NCBI GenBank assembly: GCA_029817715.1
Contig: JARUPY010000424.1
Coordinates: 1 to 64,000, forward strand
DNA: 64,000 nt
Source of the DNA: Melastoma dodecandrum
Taxonomy: Eukaryota > Streptophyta > Magnoliopsida > Myrtales > Melastomataceae
Reading direction: 5' to 3'
The position numbers and the translations under genes are program-made. Shown here in pieces: positions 22,446-33,518 of the stretch. Every line of letters begins with the position of its first letter. Position 1 is the stretch's first letter. Under the pieces are notes generated by a model, which saw only the letters and a list, made by a program, of their open reading frames with translations, did no database searches and was not told where the DNA came from.

Positions 22446-22960
22446 TGATGACGGGAAATGTCACCCACCAATCTATTAGAAGCTGAACCTTCAAACGTTC
22501 GAACAAAATATCCAAACACCAATAATACCACAAATAGCAATCCTGTCTACCGTCGACAATAAACACCAAAACCCGATTTAAAGGAGTCTTTCAGTCACAA
22601 CGTCTTCCCCCAGCCATCGTTTCTTCCCTGCACCGATCATCCTCTTTTTTCCTTATTTTTTCCCTATCCTCTCCTAGCAAGGATCTCCCCCCTTAACATC
22701 TTCCTTTGCAGATCCTGCAGCTGGTTGCAACCAACTGCTATCTTCAGATTTGCTCCTCTCTTTGCTTCGCTTGTGCAATCTCGTCCGGCCTGTTTCTTCT
22801 TCCAGCCCAACCTGATTCCACGGCCTCAACTCCATCTCGACGGCCTTCTTCTCCAGCTGCTTCACCTGGCCCGCTCCAACTTCAGCGCTCACCATATCCA
22901 TAACGGCCTCAACCGTCTCCCCTGTAGTTCCTGCTGTCGCTCCAATGGAACCTTGCATCA
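22446..22960 (-). repeat. 3' LTR of the Reina-type element
   Basis: In element orientation it runs from TGATGCAAGG (plus end 22960) to CCCGTCATCA (22446). The polyprotein frame continues about 95 codons into it and stops at 22674. Confidence 0.88.
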
Positions 22961-25900
22961 ATGCCCTCCCCTCGAATTCACCCTTGTCCTCAAGGGTGAC
23001 TTGAGGATACTGTTCCTGCAGATCGTACAGATACTCCCAGGTAGCCGCGGATTCCGGCTGATCAGTCCATTTGACTAGTACCTGTGTAGCTGCCCGATGA
23101 CCCCGCCTAACCATCTTACCTTGCAAAATATACTCGGGCAACGACGGAGCCATGGTCAACGTGGGTGGAAGAGGAGTACCGGTTGCTGCTCCGTTGACTG
23201 ACCTTTTGAGGCGAGAGACATGAAAAACCGGGTGAATCAATGACTGTGGGGGCAGCTCCAACCTATAAGCGACCTCTCCGATCTTCTCCAGGACCTTGTA
23301 CGGACCGAAATCGAGTGGGGATAGTTTGGACCCATGCCGTCCCTCCACAGAGCTCTGCCGAAAGGGTTGAAGTCGAACGTACACAAAATCTCCCACTGCA
23401 AAACTCCTCTCCGAACGCTTCCGGCCAGCCACTTGCTTCATCTGGTTCTGTGCTCTGCCGATGTGAAACCGCAGCAGCCTTGTCATTGCCTCCCTATCCC
23501 AAAGTTCCCGATCCACAGCCTTGTTGGTTGTGCTTCCCCTGATGTAAGGAACGTGGACTGGAGGCTCGTAGCCGAACAAAGCCTGGAAAGGAGTCATCAA
23601 AATTGCGGAGTGGTAGCTAGTGTTGTACCACCACTTAGCCAGGGGCAACCACTTAGCCCACAACGTCGGACAGTCGCTACACATGCAGCGCAAGTAGGTC
23701 TCGACACAACGGTTCACGACTTCGGACTGTCCGTCCGTCTGCGGGTGATACGCCGAGGATCTCTTGAGCTCAACACCTTGCATAGAGAATAAGGTCTTCC
23801 AGAAATCACTGAGGAAGATGGGATCCCTGTCGCTGATAATTGAGTCCGGAAGACCATGGAGCTTGAAAACATGGTTTAGGAAGGCTTCAACTGCAGATGA
23901 AGTTGTAATCGGGTACTTCAAGGCAACAAAGTGGACAAATTTGGTCAGTCGATCGACAACCACCATGATCGCTTCCTTACCGAAGGATTTAGGAAGGCCA
24001 ACAATAAAATCCATGGTTATTTCCGACCATACTGATGTGGGAATCGGTAATGGCTGCAGCAACCCCGGGTATTCGGCCGTGTCGTACTTGTGCCGTTGTC
24101 AGACATCACAGCTACGAATCCAGGTGCGAATATCCTTCTCCATTCCCTTCCAGTAGCAACAACTAGCAACTCTCCTCAAGGTCGCTTGCACGCCCGAATG
24201 GCCCCCAGCCGCTGAAGAATGAAAGGTCTGGATGATCAGATGTCGTAAGGGCGCCTCGCTACCCACTACCAACTTGCCCTTCCGGGTAAGCATTTGCTGT
24301 TTGAATTCATAAGGCGGGCAAGGCCCTTGCTGCAACCGTTGGAGTACCGTCTGCAAGTGTGGATCGCTTTCCCAGCTTCTCCTTATGTCATCCAATAAGG
24401 TCCCTTCTCCCAGCGACAGAGTCACTGTCATAATTTCAGCTCCCGATACACGCGAGAGAGCATCCGCTACAACGTTTTCTTTCCCTTTCTTATAAGTAAT
24501 TGCATAATCGAAACCAGCCAACTTGGCCAACCACTTGACCTGCATGTCGTTGTGCACCCTTTACTCGAGAAGGTACTTGAGACTGTGGTGGTCCGTCCGC
24601 AAGATAAAACGGCGCCCCATGAGGTAATGACGCCATTTGTCGATGGCATAAACTACCGAGAGCAATTCCTTGTCATACACTGATAATCCGGCGTGTCGAG
24701 GGGCAAGAGCCTTACTAATGAAGGCGATGGGGTGACCTTCTTGCATTAGGACAGCCCCAATACCTGTAGAACTAGCGTCCGTCTCGATGACAAACTCCTT
24801 TGAGAAATCTGGAAGAGCTAGTGTAGGCGCGGTGGTCAGGGCGGTCTTCAGTTGATCAAAAGCAAGCTGAGCCGGTTCACTCCACTTGAAGGCTTCCTTC
24901 CGCAATAGATGAGTCAAGGGGCGGCTAATAACTCCGTAATTCCTCACAAACCGCCTATAGCAACCAGTGAGGCCGAGGAAAGCCCGTAATTGAGTGATAT
25001 TCGCTGGTACCGGCCAGTCGTTTACGGCTTGGATCTTCCTAGGATCGGTCGACACACCTTCCTTCTCAATGAAGTGGCCGAGGTACTTGAGCTTCCTCTT
25101 GGCAAACGAGCATTTGCTGAGCTTAGCATAAAGTGTATTCTTCTGTAAAGCCTGCAAAACTTCATCCATATGGACCAAATGCTGCTCCAGCGTGAGGCTG
25201 TAAATCAGAATGTCGTCGAAAAAAACGAGAACAAACCTCCGTAAGAATGGTTTCAACACTTCGTTCATGAAGCTTTGGAACGTCGACGGTGCGTTGGTCA
25301 AACCAAAAGGCATTACGAGGAACTCGTAATGGCCCTCGTGCGTCCGAAATGCTGTCTTATGGATGTCCTCCTCCTTCACACGGATTTGATGATAACCGGA
25401 GCGTAAGTCGAGCTTGGAGAACCAGCTAGCCCCCTGTAATTCCTCCAGCAGCTCCTCTATAATGGGAATCGGAAACTTGTCTTTGATCGTCCGAGCATTG
25501 AGCTCACGGTAGTCAATGCAAAGCCGCCAAGAGTTGTCTTTTTTCTTGACAAGAATCACTGGCGAGGAGAAAGGGCTGGTGCTGTGGCGGATGACCCTCG
25601 ATTCTAACATCTCCCGGACCAATTTCTCGATGATATCCTTCTGAACGCTCGAATATCTATATGGTCGCAACGACAAGCCATTCACTCCCTCCAACAAAGG
25701 AATCGCGTGATCGTGGGATCTCCGCGGGGGTAAGCCCGTTGGCTCCGCAAAAACCTTCACGTATTGGGACAAGAGTGTTTGAACCCCGAGAGGAAGGTCG
25801 TTCAGAGCCTCATCAGTCGTTTGCTTGAGGTTTGGGATCAATAGTAAGCCCATCTCCTTGCAACTAAGATAATATATCCCCATCATCACTCGTGCAAACT

Positions 25901-27437
25901 CCTCATCTCCTGCCGTCAAAAGGATTTGCTTCCCCTGCTTAGTAAACTGCATTGTGAGCCTTGTGAAATCCCATAGTACAGAACCGAGCGACGACAACCA
26001 TTCCATTCCCAATATCATGTCGCACCCCTTGATTGGCATTAGCAACATGTCGGCCGTATAGTCCTCTCCTTGCATCTCCCAATTAAAGCCGGGTAATACT
26101 GTGTCGCAGACCATCCGTTCGCCGTTAGCTACCAATACACCTCGACTTGGGATTGTATGAAGCTGTCGTCCTGTCTGCTTGGCGATCTTGGGGTCTAAAA
26201 AATTATGTGTGCTGCCGGAGTCAATCAAAATCACCAACCTCATTCGCTTATAGTGTCCCACTACCTTCATAGATCTGTTCTGCGAATTAAGGGAGATGTC
26301 GTGTAGAGCATACAAGGAGACCCGAGGTGTCTCTTCCTTTTCTTCTTCTGTAACCGGGTCTTGCTGCTGCACTACCTCATCCTCTGTTTCCTCTGGCTCA
26401 TCCGGTTCCAATGTGATCGCGAAGGACCTCTTGTTGGGACATTGGTGGCCGTAAGTGAATTTCCCATCGCACCAAAAGCACACCCCCCTTTGTCTTTTGT
26501 CTGCCATCTCCGCCGCAGTCAAGCGCTTGTGGGGTGGTCGATACGCCTGACTTCTCGACACAAAAGGAGCTGATTGTCTGAAATTACCTTCTATCAACTT
26601 GTTGTCCCCGCTTCCACGGAAGGGACCTCTGTTCGAAGGTGCCATTGATTGACCCCTGAAATTAGAGCTCGGGTCCCAACGTCCCCCCTTGGCCAGCGTA
26701 TCACGACTGCCTCCAGTTACTACTTCCTCATCACCCGACAAAGCCTTCCCAAGTGAAATAGCCTTCTGTAGGGTCCTGGGTTCCAGCACCATAAGCATCC
26801 TCCTCGTCTCCTTCTTAAGACCCCCAATGAACATGGCCACTGGGTCCTCCATTCCTACATCCACCTTCGTAACTAGCGCGACGAACGCATTGACATACTC
26901 TGAAAAACACCGACCTTCCCTCAATTCCATGAGTGCTGCTATAGGGCGCGTCATCTCGTGGGGGCCGAACCTCAACAACATGGCATTAATGTATTCCCCC
27001 CAACTGATTGGACCCAGCAATCCTCGACCCTTCACGAATGCGTAATGCCATTCTATGGCCAACCCCGTCAAATGAATCGAGGCCACGCTAACCTTCAACT
27101 CCGGAGGAGTTGCATCCAACTCGAAGAACCTTTCACATCGAAAAATCCACTCTTGAACGTTCGTTCCGTCGAAGGATGGAAAATCGATCCTAGGTTGTCA
27201 ATTAATACGGTCGGCGGGCCACCCCGACTGCGTCTCTCCTCTCAAGCGCATTCCTGTTCCTTCCGACTCAGTAGCTGTCACCGGCGTTCCCTGATTCCTA
27301 CCCTTAACCTCGTCTTCTAACGTCAGAATCTTCTCATTCATCGCATCCATCTTTCGCATCATCTCCTGGAACATTTCCCTGACAGAGTCCGCGTCCATTT
27401 GCTCAACCTTCGACCGCGTCCTATCAGCCACAGGCAT
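22674..27437 (-). pseudogene. Reina-type gag-pol polyprotein gene with three in-frame stops
   Basis: One continuous frame (about 1588 codons) starts at 27437 (MPVADRTRSK), 43 bp after the 5' LTR. Order: coiled-coil-like gag N-terminus; gag core; zinc knuckle (CFWCDGKFTYGHQC, near 26470); protease 'ILIDSGSTHNF' (near 26220); RT with 'FFDDILIYS' (near 25215); RNase H; integrase with 'MDFIVGLP', 'IISDRDPIF' and 'DGQSEVVNR' (DDE residues); and a chromodomain ('VLVKWTDQPESAATWEYL', near 23040-23080) that in this clade directs integration to chromatin. Stops lie at 27198-27200 (TGA), 24558-24560 (TAA) and 24096-24098 (TGA, at the position of an expected integrase zinc-finger Cys). There is no frameshift. 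The C-terminal 95 codons are LTR-encoded. Confidence 0.88.
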
Positions 27438-27462
27438 TCCCTTCCCCTTAGAGGTCGAGCTT

Positions 27463-27480
27463 CAAAGCTCTGATACCACT
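27463..27480 (-). promoter_or_regulatory. Primer-binding site of the Reina-type element
   Basis: The minus strand reads agtggtatcagagctt directly after the 5' LTR end at 27481, complementary to initiator tRNA-Met. Confidence 0.85.
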
Positions 27481-27995
27481 TGATGACGGGAAACGTCACC
27501 CACCAATCTATTAGAAGCTGAACCTTCAAACGTTCGAACAAAATATCCAAACACCAACAATACCACAAATAGCAATCCTGTCTACCGTCGACAATAAACA
27601 CCAAAACCCGATTTAAAGGAGTCTTTCAGTCACAACGTCTTCCCCCAGCCATCGTTTCTTCCCTGCACCGATCATCCTCTTTTTTCCTTATTTTTTCCCT
27701 ATCCTCTCCTAGCAAGGATCTCCCCCCTTAACAGCTTCCTTTGCAGATCCTGCAGTTGGTTGCAACCAACTGCTATCTTCAGCTTTGCTCCTCTCTTTGC
27801 TCCGCTTGTGCAATCTCGTCCGGCCTGTTTCTTCTTCCAGCCCAACCTGATTCCACGGCCTCAACTCCATCTCGACGGCCTTCTTCTCCAGCTGCTTCAC
27901 CTGGCCCGCTCCAACTTCAGCGCTCACCATATCCATAACGGCCTCAACCGTCTCCCCGGTAGTTCCTGCTATCGCTCCAATGGAACCTTGCATCA
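27481..27995 (-). repeat. 5' LTR of the Reina-type element
   Basis: It is 515 bp, the same length as the other LTR. Because the pol frame enters the LTR, this copy also shows the same C-terminal reading frame (27709-27990), here without a pol gene in front of it. Confidence 0.88.
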
Positions 27996-28000
27996 TGGGG

Positions 28001-28135
28001 GCAGGGGCGGGGGGAAGGGAAGGGGGTGGGTGTGGGGGCAGGGGTGGGGATGACGGTGGGGGAGGGGGAGGGTGACGGTGGGGGGAGGGGGAGGGAGTGA
28101 GTGTGAGGGAGGGAGAAAGTTTGGGGGGGGAGTGG
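28001..28135 (+). repeat. G-rich low-complexity tract
   Basis: The plus strand has more than a dozen runs of three or more G separated by one to six bases, with almost no C. Such a tract has clear G-quadruplex potential. The tgggg target duplication shows that the Reina-type element inserted at its left edge. Confidence 0.8.
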
Positions 28136-28149
28136 CCCAAACACACTTT

Positions 28150-28615
28150 GGGATTTAAGTGAGTAAAAGTTAACAAACTTACGTACTACTTTTCAAACAT
28201 TTTTACTAATTTAAATAATATTTTAATAAATATCATGAAAAATTAATAAATTATTATTAATTTTTGTCAGATACTACAAACAAAATTTATTACTAAAAAT
28301 AAATAATAAATTATTTGTAATAGTTACAAATAAAATTAGTAATCGTTTACAAAACTTGAACAGTAAATTTTTCGTAAAAGTTAATAAAAATAGGATGTTT
28401 TTTCCGATATTTTTAGTAAATGATTACTAAAACTAATGTGGAAATTATTTCAAAAAACTGGGTAAAATTACTAAATATGAATTAGTAAAATTTTCTAAAT
28501 ATGAACAATACAAAAAATATAACATTTACAAAATTTTTTACTAATTATTATGTCTTTTTACTAAAAAAATGATTTTTTTTAGTAAATTTTACTAAAAACA
28601 GAGCGAATTTAATAT
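28150..28615. repeat. Very AT-rich block, possible MITE
   Basis: The block is dense in 'agtaa' and 'ttact' words on both strands. Its left end (agtaaaagttaac, near 28161) and the inverse of its right end (agtaaaatttact, near 28590) are loosely inverted-repeat-like. I could not find a matching target duplication, so a MITE is only a possibility. Confidence 0.3.
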
Positions 28616-28649
28616 ATTACGTAACGGTTGCTACAGAGGATACATAGTG

Positions 28650-29975
28650 ATAGCTTCGACATCTTCCACAGCATACGCAATGGCCTCATTGTTGATATCA
28701 GGCCAGATCCTCAGGAATGTAACAAGAACCGGGAACACATCTTGTGTCATACTACAGAGGAGACACTACGTTTTGTCTTCTGAAACTAAAACTCCTGTAT
28801 GAAATTCACTACACGAAAATAGTGGCAGCAAGATCCACATGGGGAAAGATTGCTCGAGCCATTGCCTTTTACAGCACACTGGTGGCTTTCATTTTGTTCT
28901 GCATTGGACAACATGAAGACGTTTATGACATGAAGACGTATGTGCTATTTGTGGGAGTTTTTGTTCTTCATGTAGCCAACATGAAGACGTTTATGACATC
29001 CCTTTTCTCAGATTACAATTTAAAGGATATCATTTTGTTTGTCTTAGGGCAGGGGGTTCTTCCAGTACTGGTTGTTATTACTTCCTTCTTTGGATTAGGG
29101 TCAGCTGCCGATCGCTCCTTCCAGAGGAAATGGTCGAATAAAATTGCATGTTTCAGTATCTTGTCCAATTGCTTTAAACAGAGAGCCCAAAAGAAAGGTC
29201 GAAAGCTACATTTTATATGGAACAAGGTACCCGGAGAGAGACATGTGTCCAAGGGAGACTTTAATATCCGTTGTCGAGCTCTGTATGCAAGGACATCATG
29301 GAAAATGCTGCGGGGACCATCGACGCGGCAAGAATGAGGAATTATATGAGGCAAGGGGAGATCAAGCGCTCAAAAGAATCAGCTGTGATGGACTGATGCC
29401 TTATCTCGAGGGCTTCCCATATGATCAAACGCTTTTGATATGGCACATTGCTACCGAAATCTGCATCAACATGGAGGCAGGGAAAGATAACATCGACAGG
29501 AAGGCAAAGAGGAAGCGGATATTAAGTACAAAATTGTCGGATTACATGATGTACCTTCTGGTCAGGCGACCAAAGTTGATGTCTGCAGTGGCTGGAATCA
29601 GCCGTATTAGGTACAAAGACACCTGTGCAGAGTTGAAACTGCTTAGGAGGCATAAGTTGGAAGTTCCTACAATGCGGGAGTTCTGCAAGTTAATTCCTAG
29701 GGGACGTGCCAACGTCAATGAACTCGTCATCGAAGAGAACAATCACAACATTCTCAGTATTGAAGGACTCATGCGAGTTGGTTGAGCTACTAAGAGAAAA
29801 CAACAATATGTGGGAGGTCATTTATATGGTGTGGGTGGAGCTGTTGTCGTACGCATCCTGTCATTGCAGAGCAAACTCCCATGTCCGACTGTTGAACGAA
29901 GGCTATGAATTCATCACTGCCATATGGGTTTTGATGTCTCTCTGTGGCATCGGCGATCAGTTCCCAGTAAATTAG
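28650..29975 (+). pseudogene. DUF4220/DUF594 family pseudogene, copy B (lacks N-terminus)
   Basis: Similarity to copy A begins inside the coding region at 'DIFHS(I)R(N)GLIVDI' (28655), so the DUF4220 N-terminal membrane part is missing. It then follows the family: 'STWGKIARAIAFYSTLVAFILFCIG' (hydrophobic), 'LLIWHIATEICI' (29430), 'YKDTCAELKLL' (29610), 'WVELLSYASCHCR' (29835), with a stop at 29975. Frame changes occur near 29210-29340 and 29780. The downstream tail present in copy A is absent. Non-functional. Confidence 0.75.
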
Positions 29976-30726
29976 ATATCCTAATGGATACAAAGAATGG
30001 TTGTGCTAGATGTTCGACTATTCGCTTGTGCCTGCATTTTCTTCTCAGCATGCCTGTGTTCTGTTCTAGCTGAGCTCATGGTCAACATGAAAATTGAAAC
30101 GTATATAAAGACTTTTTCAATCCATTTGAAAGGGGAAGATTCAACCTAGGAGGCGATCGGAAATAAGAGCCGACAACGGAGATGATTTCTACCAACCCTA
30201 GTTTCTTAGTTTACTTTACGTCGATTTCTTTTGGATTTGATTTTATGTTTTTGTGTTCTTTACTTATGAATGAAACCTTTTTTTAGGGCTATGATGAAAC
30301 CTCGTGTGCTTATCTAATCTTGTTCTTAATACATGTTAATTGACTGATAACCCGTTAACAATGATTTGATAACCTAGGGAGACTGAGGAGGGTAGTCTAG
30401 ATTAGATCTCGAACTGGATAGCCTAGGAAGTCTGTGTGTTGGGAAATCGGGCTTTAGTTTGAAGGATAGCAATATACCGGAACACTTTAGGTAACTATAT
30501 AGGGTTTGAATATAATGGGTGATTAGTAGTTCCTTGCCTAGGAATAAAGCAGGGAATTCAATACAGTGGTGCGTTTCCGGATGTGCGGGAGAACTACGGA
30601 CGGGAATAGGCTAGCAACCTATATTAGCAATTATAATAATTTGGTCGTATTAGGAAGAAAGGCATCCGTGTGTAGGACGTGAGGGGAAGTCGGACGTCCT
30701 AGATATTATTATCACCGGTAAACTTG
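29976..30726. other. Repetitive-looking DNA without a gene
   Basis: Words such as 'tttagggctatgatgaaacctcgtg' features near 30285-30305 and 'gggagactgaggagggtagtc' near 30378 look like leader or LTR DNA of a gypsy element. It runs without a break into the dispersed repeat at 30727. No terminal repeat, PBS or coding frame is visible. Confidence 0.4.
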
Positions 30727-31410
30727 AATTATTTTCTTTTATTTTTTGCTTTTACTTAAAATCAACTTTCTTTCTGCATGACCTAGATCGATTGCCGAGA
30801 ACAACACAATTCTCCATGGGATAGACCCTTGCTTGTCCTTGCTATTCTAGTTAGGTCGAAATAGGAGTTTATTTATTTTTTCTTGCATTTTATTTATTTT
30901 TTCTTGCATTATAGATGTGCATCACACCCCATGTTCAAGCTTACTAGTGTACCGAGTCTCTAATTTTACAGGATTATCCAAGCAGTCACTAGCCAGCAGG
31001 GTAAAATATAATGGGAATGATGATACGAGTCTTTCGATCATGAGGCTGTTTGGACGGAATCCCAACACCGGAAATATTTTACACGAACTGTCACAGTGGT
31101 TCGAATGTGGTCATTGTAATGACAAATGCAATTGTATTTATAAAGCAAAAGGATTGCTATCAAGTTCGACAGCATACAACCATGAAATTGATCAGAAGGA
31201 ATTAAAACAGGAATGGTGGAGGTCGTAGACTTGATGCTGGTGCGGCAGACTCTGGTCTCCTGTAGTATGTCGGATGTGAAATGTGTTGAAGTATCTATAC
31301 CTGTGACGATGACATGATGGAGACGACCGAACTGGAAGCTGGAAATCAAGGATCTGGAGGCTGGAAATCTGGAGGCTAAGGACTGAGAATCTGGAGAAAA
31401 CCGAAAACTG
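30727..31410 (+). repeat. Dispersed repeat, copy 2 (matches 1125-1860)
   Basis: It is collinear with copy 1, mostly shorter through small deletions. The 5' extension (30120-30726) has no counterpart before copy 1 that I can see, so the two copies are cut differently at the left. Confidence 0.6.
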
Positions 31411-31896
31411 ATAATATGGAGAATCAATACTCTCCCACCACAAATTAACCCTAATGAATATCACATCAAATTCTGCCCCAAACAACGACAACAAAAAATA
31501 TTATGATAAAAAATCCCTGACAATGCTAGCCCTAGAAAATAAATGGTAGCTAATTGGGCTAAGTCTCAAATAACTAAATAATAAATTATGAATCAATTCC
31601 TAGCGGCCAGAGCAAGCGCTCGACGCCTGACTCCCTGATCCGTAACAACTTCGTCCCCCCTTAACAACCGCTTTGTCCCAAGGCGGAAAGCCGGAAATTG
31701 TTGCGGCCGTCAATGTCCGTCCACGTCGTTATCTTCCCGAGACTGTCCATGCCAACGGAAAAAAAAAGTAATGCCAATGGGTCTTTGGTTTGTCAATGAA
31801 GTCGTAAGGGCTTGCGTGTGAAGAATGAAACTAGTATTGTCGTCCTAGACCATCAAGCTATAATTTCAAACCCATGTCCTGATTGTCATTGATAAG
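31411..31896. other. No gene recognised
   Basis: Nothing recognisable on either strand. Confidence 0.4.
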
Positions 31897-31964
31897 GTGT
31901 GGGTGGAGCTGCTGTCATTTGCAGCAGGTCATTGCAGAGTTAACTCCCATACCCGACTGCTGAG
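31897..31964 (+). pseudogene. Stub of a DUF594 C-terminal exon
   Basis: This 68-bp stretch matches copy A at about 18636-18705 and reads 'VWVELLSFAAGHCRVNSHTR', compared with 'VWVELLSYAAGHCRADSHAR' in copy A. The flanks are unrelated. It is evidence of a further, almost deleted family member between copies B and C. Confidence 0.7.
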
Positions 31965-31969
31965 GTATT

Positions 31970-33094
31970 AATATGTCTTGCTAGTAATTGTAAACCAAGT
32001 ATATCATTTGTGGTAAATTTATTAGCTAAATATAGTTCTTGACTGACAAGGAGATATTGTAATATAATTATACATATTTTTTGGGACACGAGATTATAAT
32101 ACCCTTTTACCCTAAGAGAAATTGATCGAATATGCATATGACGAATATTTATTGGACCCTCATAATAGTTATCCTCAATGAGGTTGTATATTTACATGTG
32201 ACGGTGCTTCTATATCTTGAAGATTAATGAAGCAAACAATTAGGGTCGCATATACTAATCATTATGAATTATAGCAAATTCACCAAGCAGTAGAGAATTT
32301 TGATGGTAAAAAATGTAATATATCACATTCGAGGGACATGCGGCATATACGTAAATAAGAATAGCCCCAAAATTATTATACGAAAATAATGCTACTTGTA
32401 TTACTCAATTAAAAGGATGATATATCAAAGGCAGTCGAACATAACATATCAAAGGCAAACAAATGAACTTAACATAACATAACATATCTCTTCGCACATG
32501 ATCTTAAGAGTTGTGATATTGACGTTCAACGAATACGTTCGTAAGAAAATATAATAGATTTATTAACAAAGTCTTTGTCTACAACGATTTTTTGGAGACT
32601 AGTACATAAAATTGGAACGCGCCAATGTCGACATATAAAATGATATTAGAAGGGGGGGAGTAAAAGCATTGTACTTTGACTACGGTTTTGTTTCACATGA
32701 TTTTCATCTTATGGTTTTTAATGAGACAATACTATAATAGACGTTAAAAGGTGTTATAAATATTTGTGATTTTATGCCGTAACTCTTCACCTGCCAAAAC
32801 TCTTCATCTGCTTACATCATCTCTATAAATAGAGAGCTTCGTAATTTTTTTTATATCTATGTTTTCTATTGGAAATCGGTAATGAAATTGTCCCCTCCAT
32901 CCGTTCCTAACGTGTCGTTATTCTCTCTTGCTCTCTTTTTCTTGTTCTTCGCTTATAAAGGGGATTAACCTACAAATGAATTTGATAGTTTTTTTTTCCT
33001 TTAGTTTCGAGGACCAAAACAACCACGTAATATAAAATTAAATAAAATAAAATAAAGAATTTAAAACGCATAGCTACCAAAAATTAATCAATTT
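31970..33094. other. AT-rich intergenic DNA, no gene
   Basis: It contains 'cataacata' short repeats near 32440-32490 and a TATA-like 'ctataaatagaga' near 32821. No coding frame is recognisable. Confidence 0.45.
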
Positions 33095-33220
33095 GGGTTG
33101 ACTCAAGTGGTAATTAGCTTAAATTCGTTTAAGGAGATCTTGTATTCGAAACCTATCATACACATCCATTCCTACTCTGGTCGAGTCCGGATTAGTGATC
33201 CAAAAAGCAGGCATGCAACC
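33095..33220 (+). repeat. Probable SINE remnant
   Basis: 'gggttgactcaagtggtaatta' type sequence at 33095 resembles the A box of plant tRNA-derived SINEs, and 'ttgtattcgaaacc' at 33140 resembles the B box, about 45 bp downstream as usual. The 3' end and target duplication are not clear. Confidence 0.55.
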
Positions 33221-33450
33221 AAAGAAAAGAAATGTGTACCGCAAACCTTTGAAAGTCTTCCCATGACCTCCTAAAGGTGTAAATCATTTGAATCATCTTC
33301 CACAATTTGCAAGTAGGTTGGCGCTTCTTTCTATGTATTAGGTAAAGTCTTAGTGGGGTCTCCTCTTTCCTCTATTAAACGACTATTCCTATGTATTTGG
33401 GACACATTCTTTATCTTGTTTGGTCTATATTCTATTATCCATCCCTCCCT

Positions 33451-33518
33451 TCTTAGTCTTCGCCTTCCCCCTCTGAGGCCACCAATCTTCTTAGTCTTCG
33501 CCCTTCCCCTCTGAGGCC
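33451..33518 (+). repeat. 38-bp tandem duplication spanning the copy C start context
   Basis: 'tcttagtcttcgcc...ccctctgaggcca' occurs at 33451 and again at 33489. In the second unit 'ggcca' is followed by tgaat, giving the ATG of copy C. In the first unit the corresponding bases are ccaat, so no start codon. Confidence 0.75.

Larger units (their letters stand above)
22441..28000 (-). mobile_element. Ty3-gypsy chromovirus, Reina-type
   Basis: LTRs of 515 bp each at 22446-22960 and 27481-27995 are flanked by the 5-bp target duplication tgggg (22441-22445 and 27996-28000). The minus-strand polyprotein stays in one frame across the element. Short LTRs, a chromodomain after integrase and the gag/zinc-knuckle style fit the Reina clade. 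About eight differences between LTRs are visible by eye, so it is fairly recent. Three in-frame stops make this copy non-autonomous. Confidence 0.88.

Noticed and set aside
22674..22960. Possible env-like or extra ORF after integrase in the Reina-type element
   Set aside because: It is a continuous extension of the pol frame, with no signal peptide or membrane segment.
22706..24156. Plus-strand open frames of 65-152 codons over the Reina-type element
   Set aside because: They are antisense to the well-supported integrase and chromodomain frame.
27709..28176. 155-codon minus-strand frame with a Pro-rich start that looks like a proline-rich protein
   Set aside because: Its first part is the G-rich tract read on the other strand, and the rest is the LTR-encoded tail of pol.
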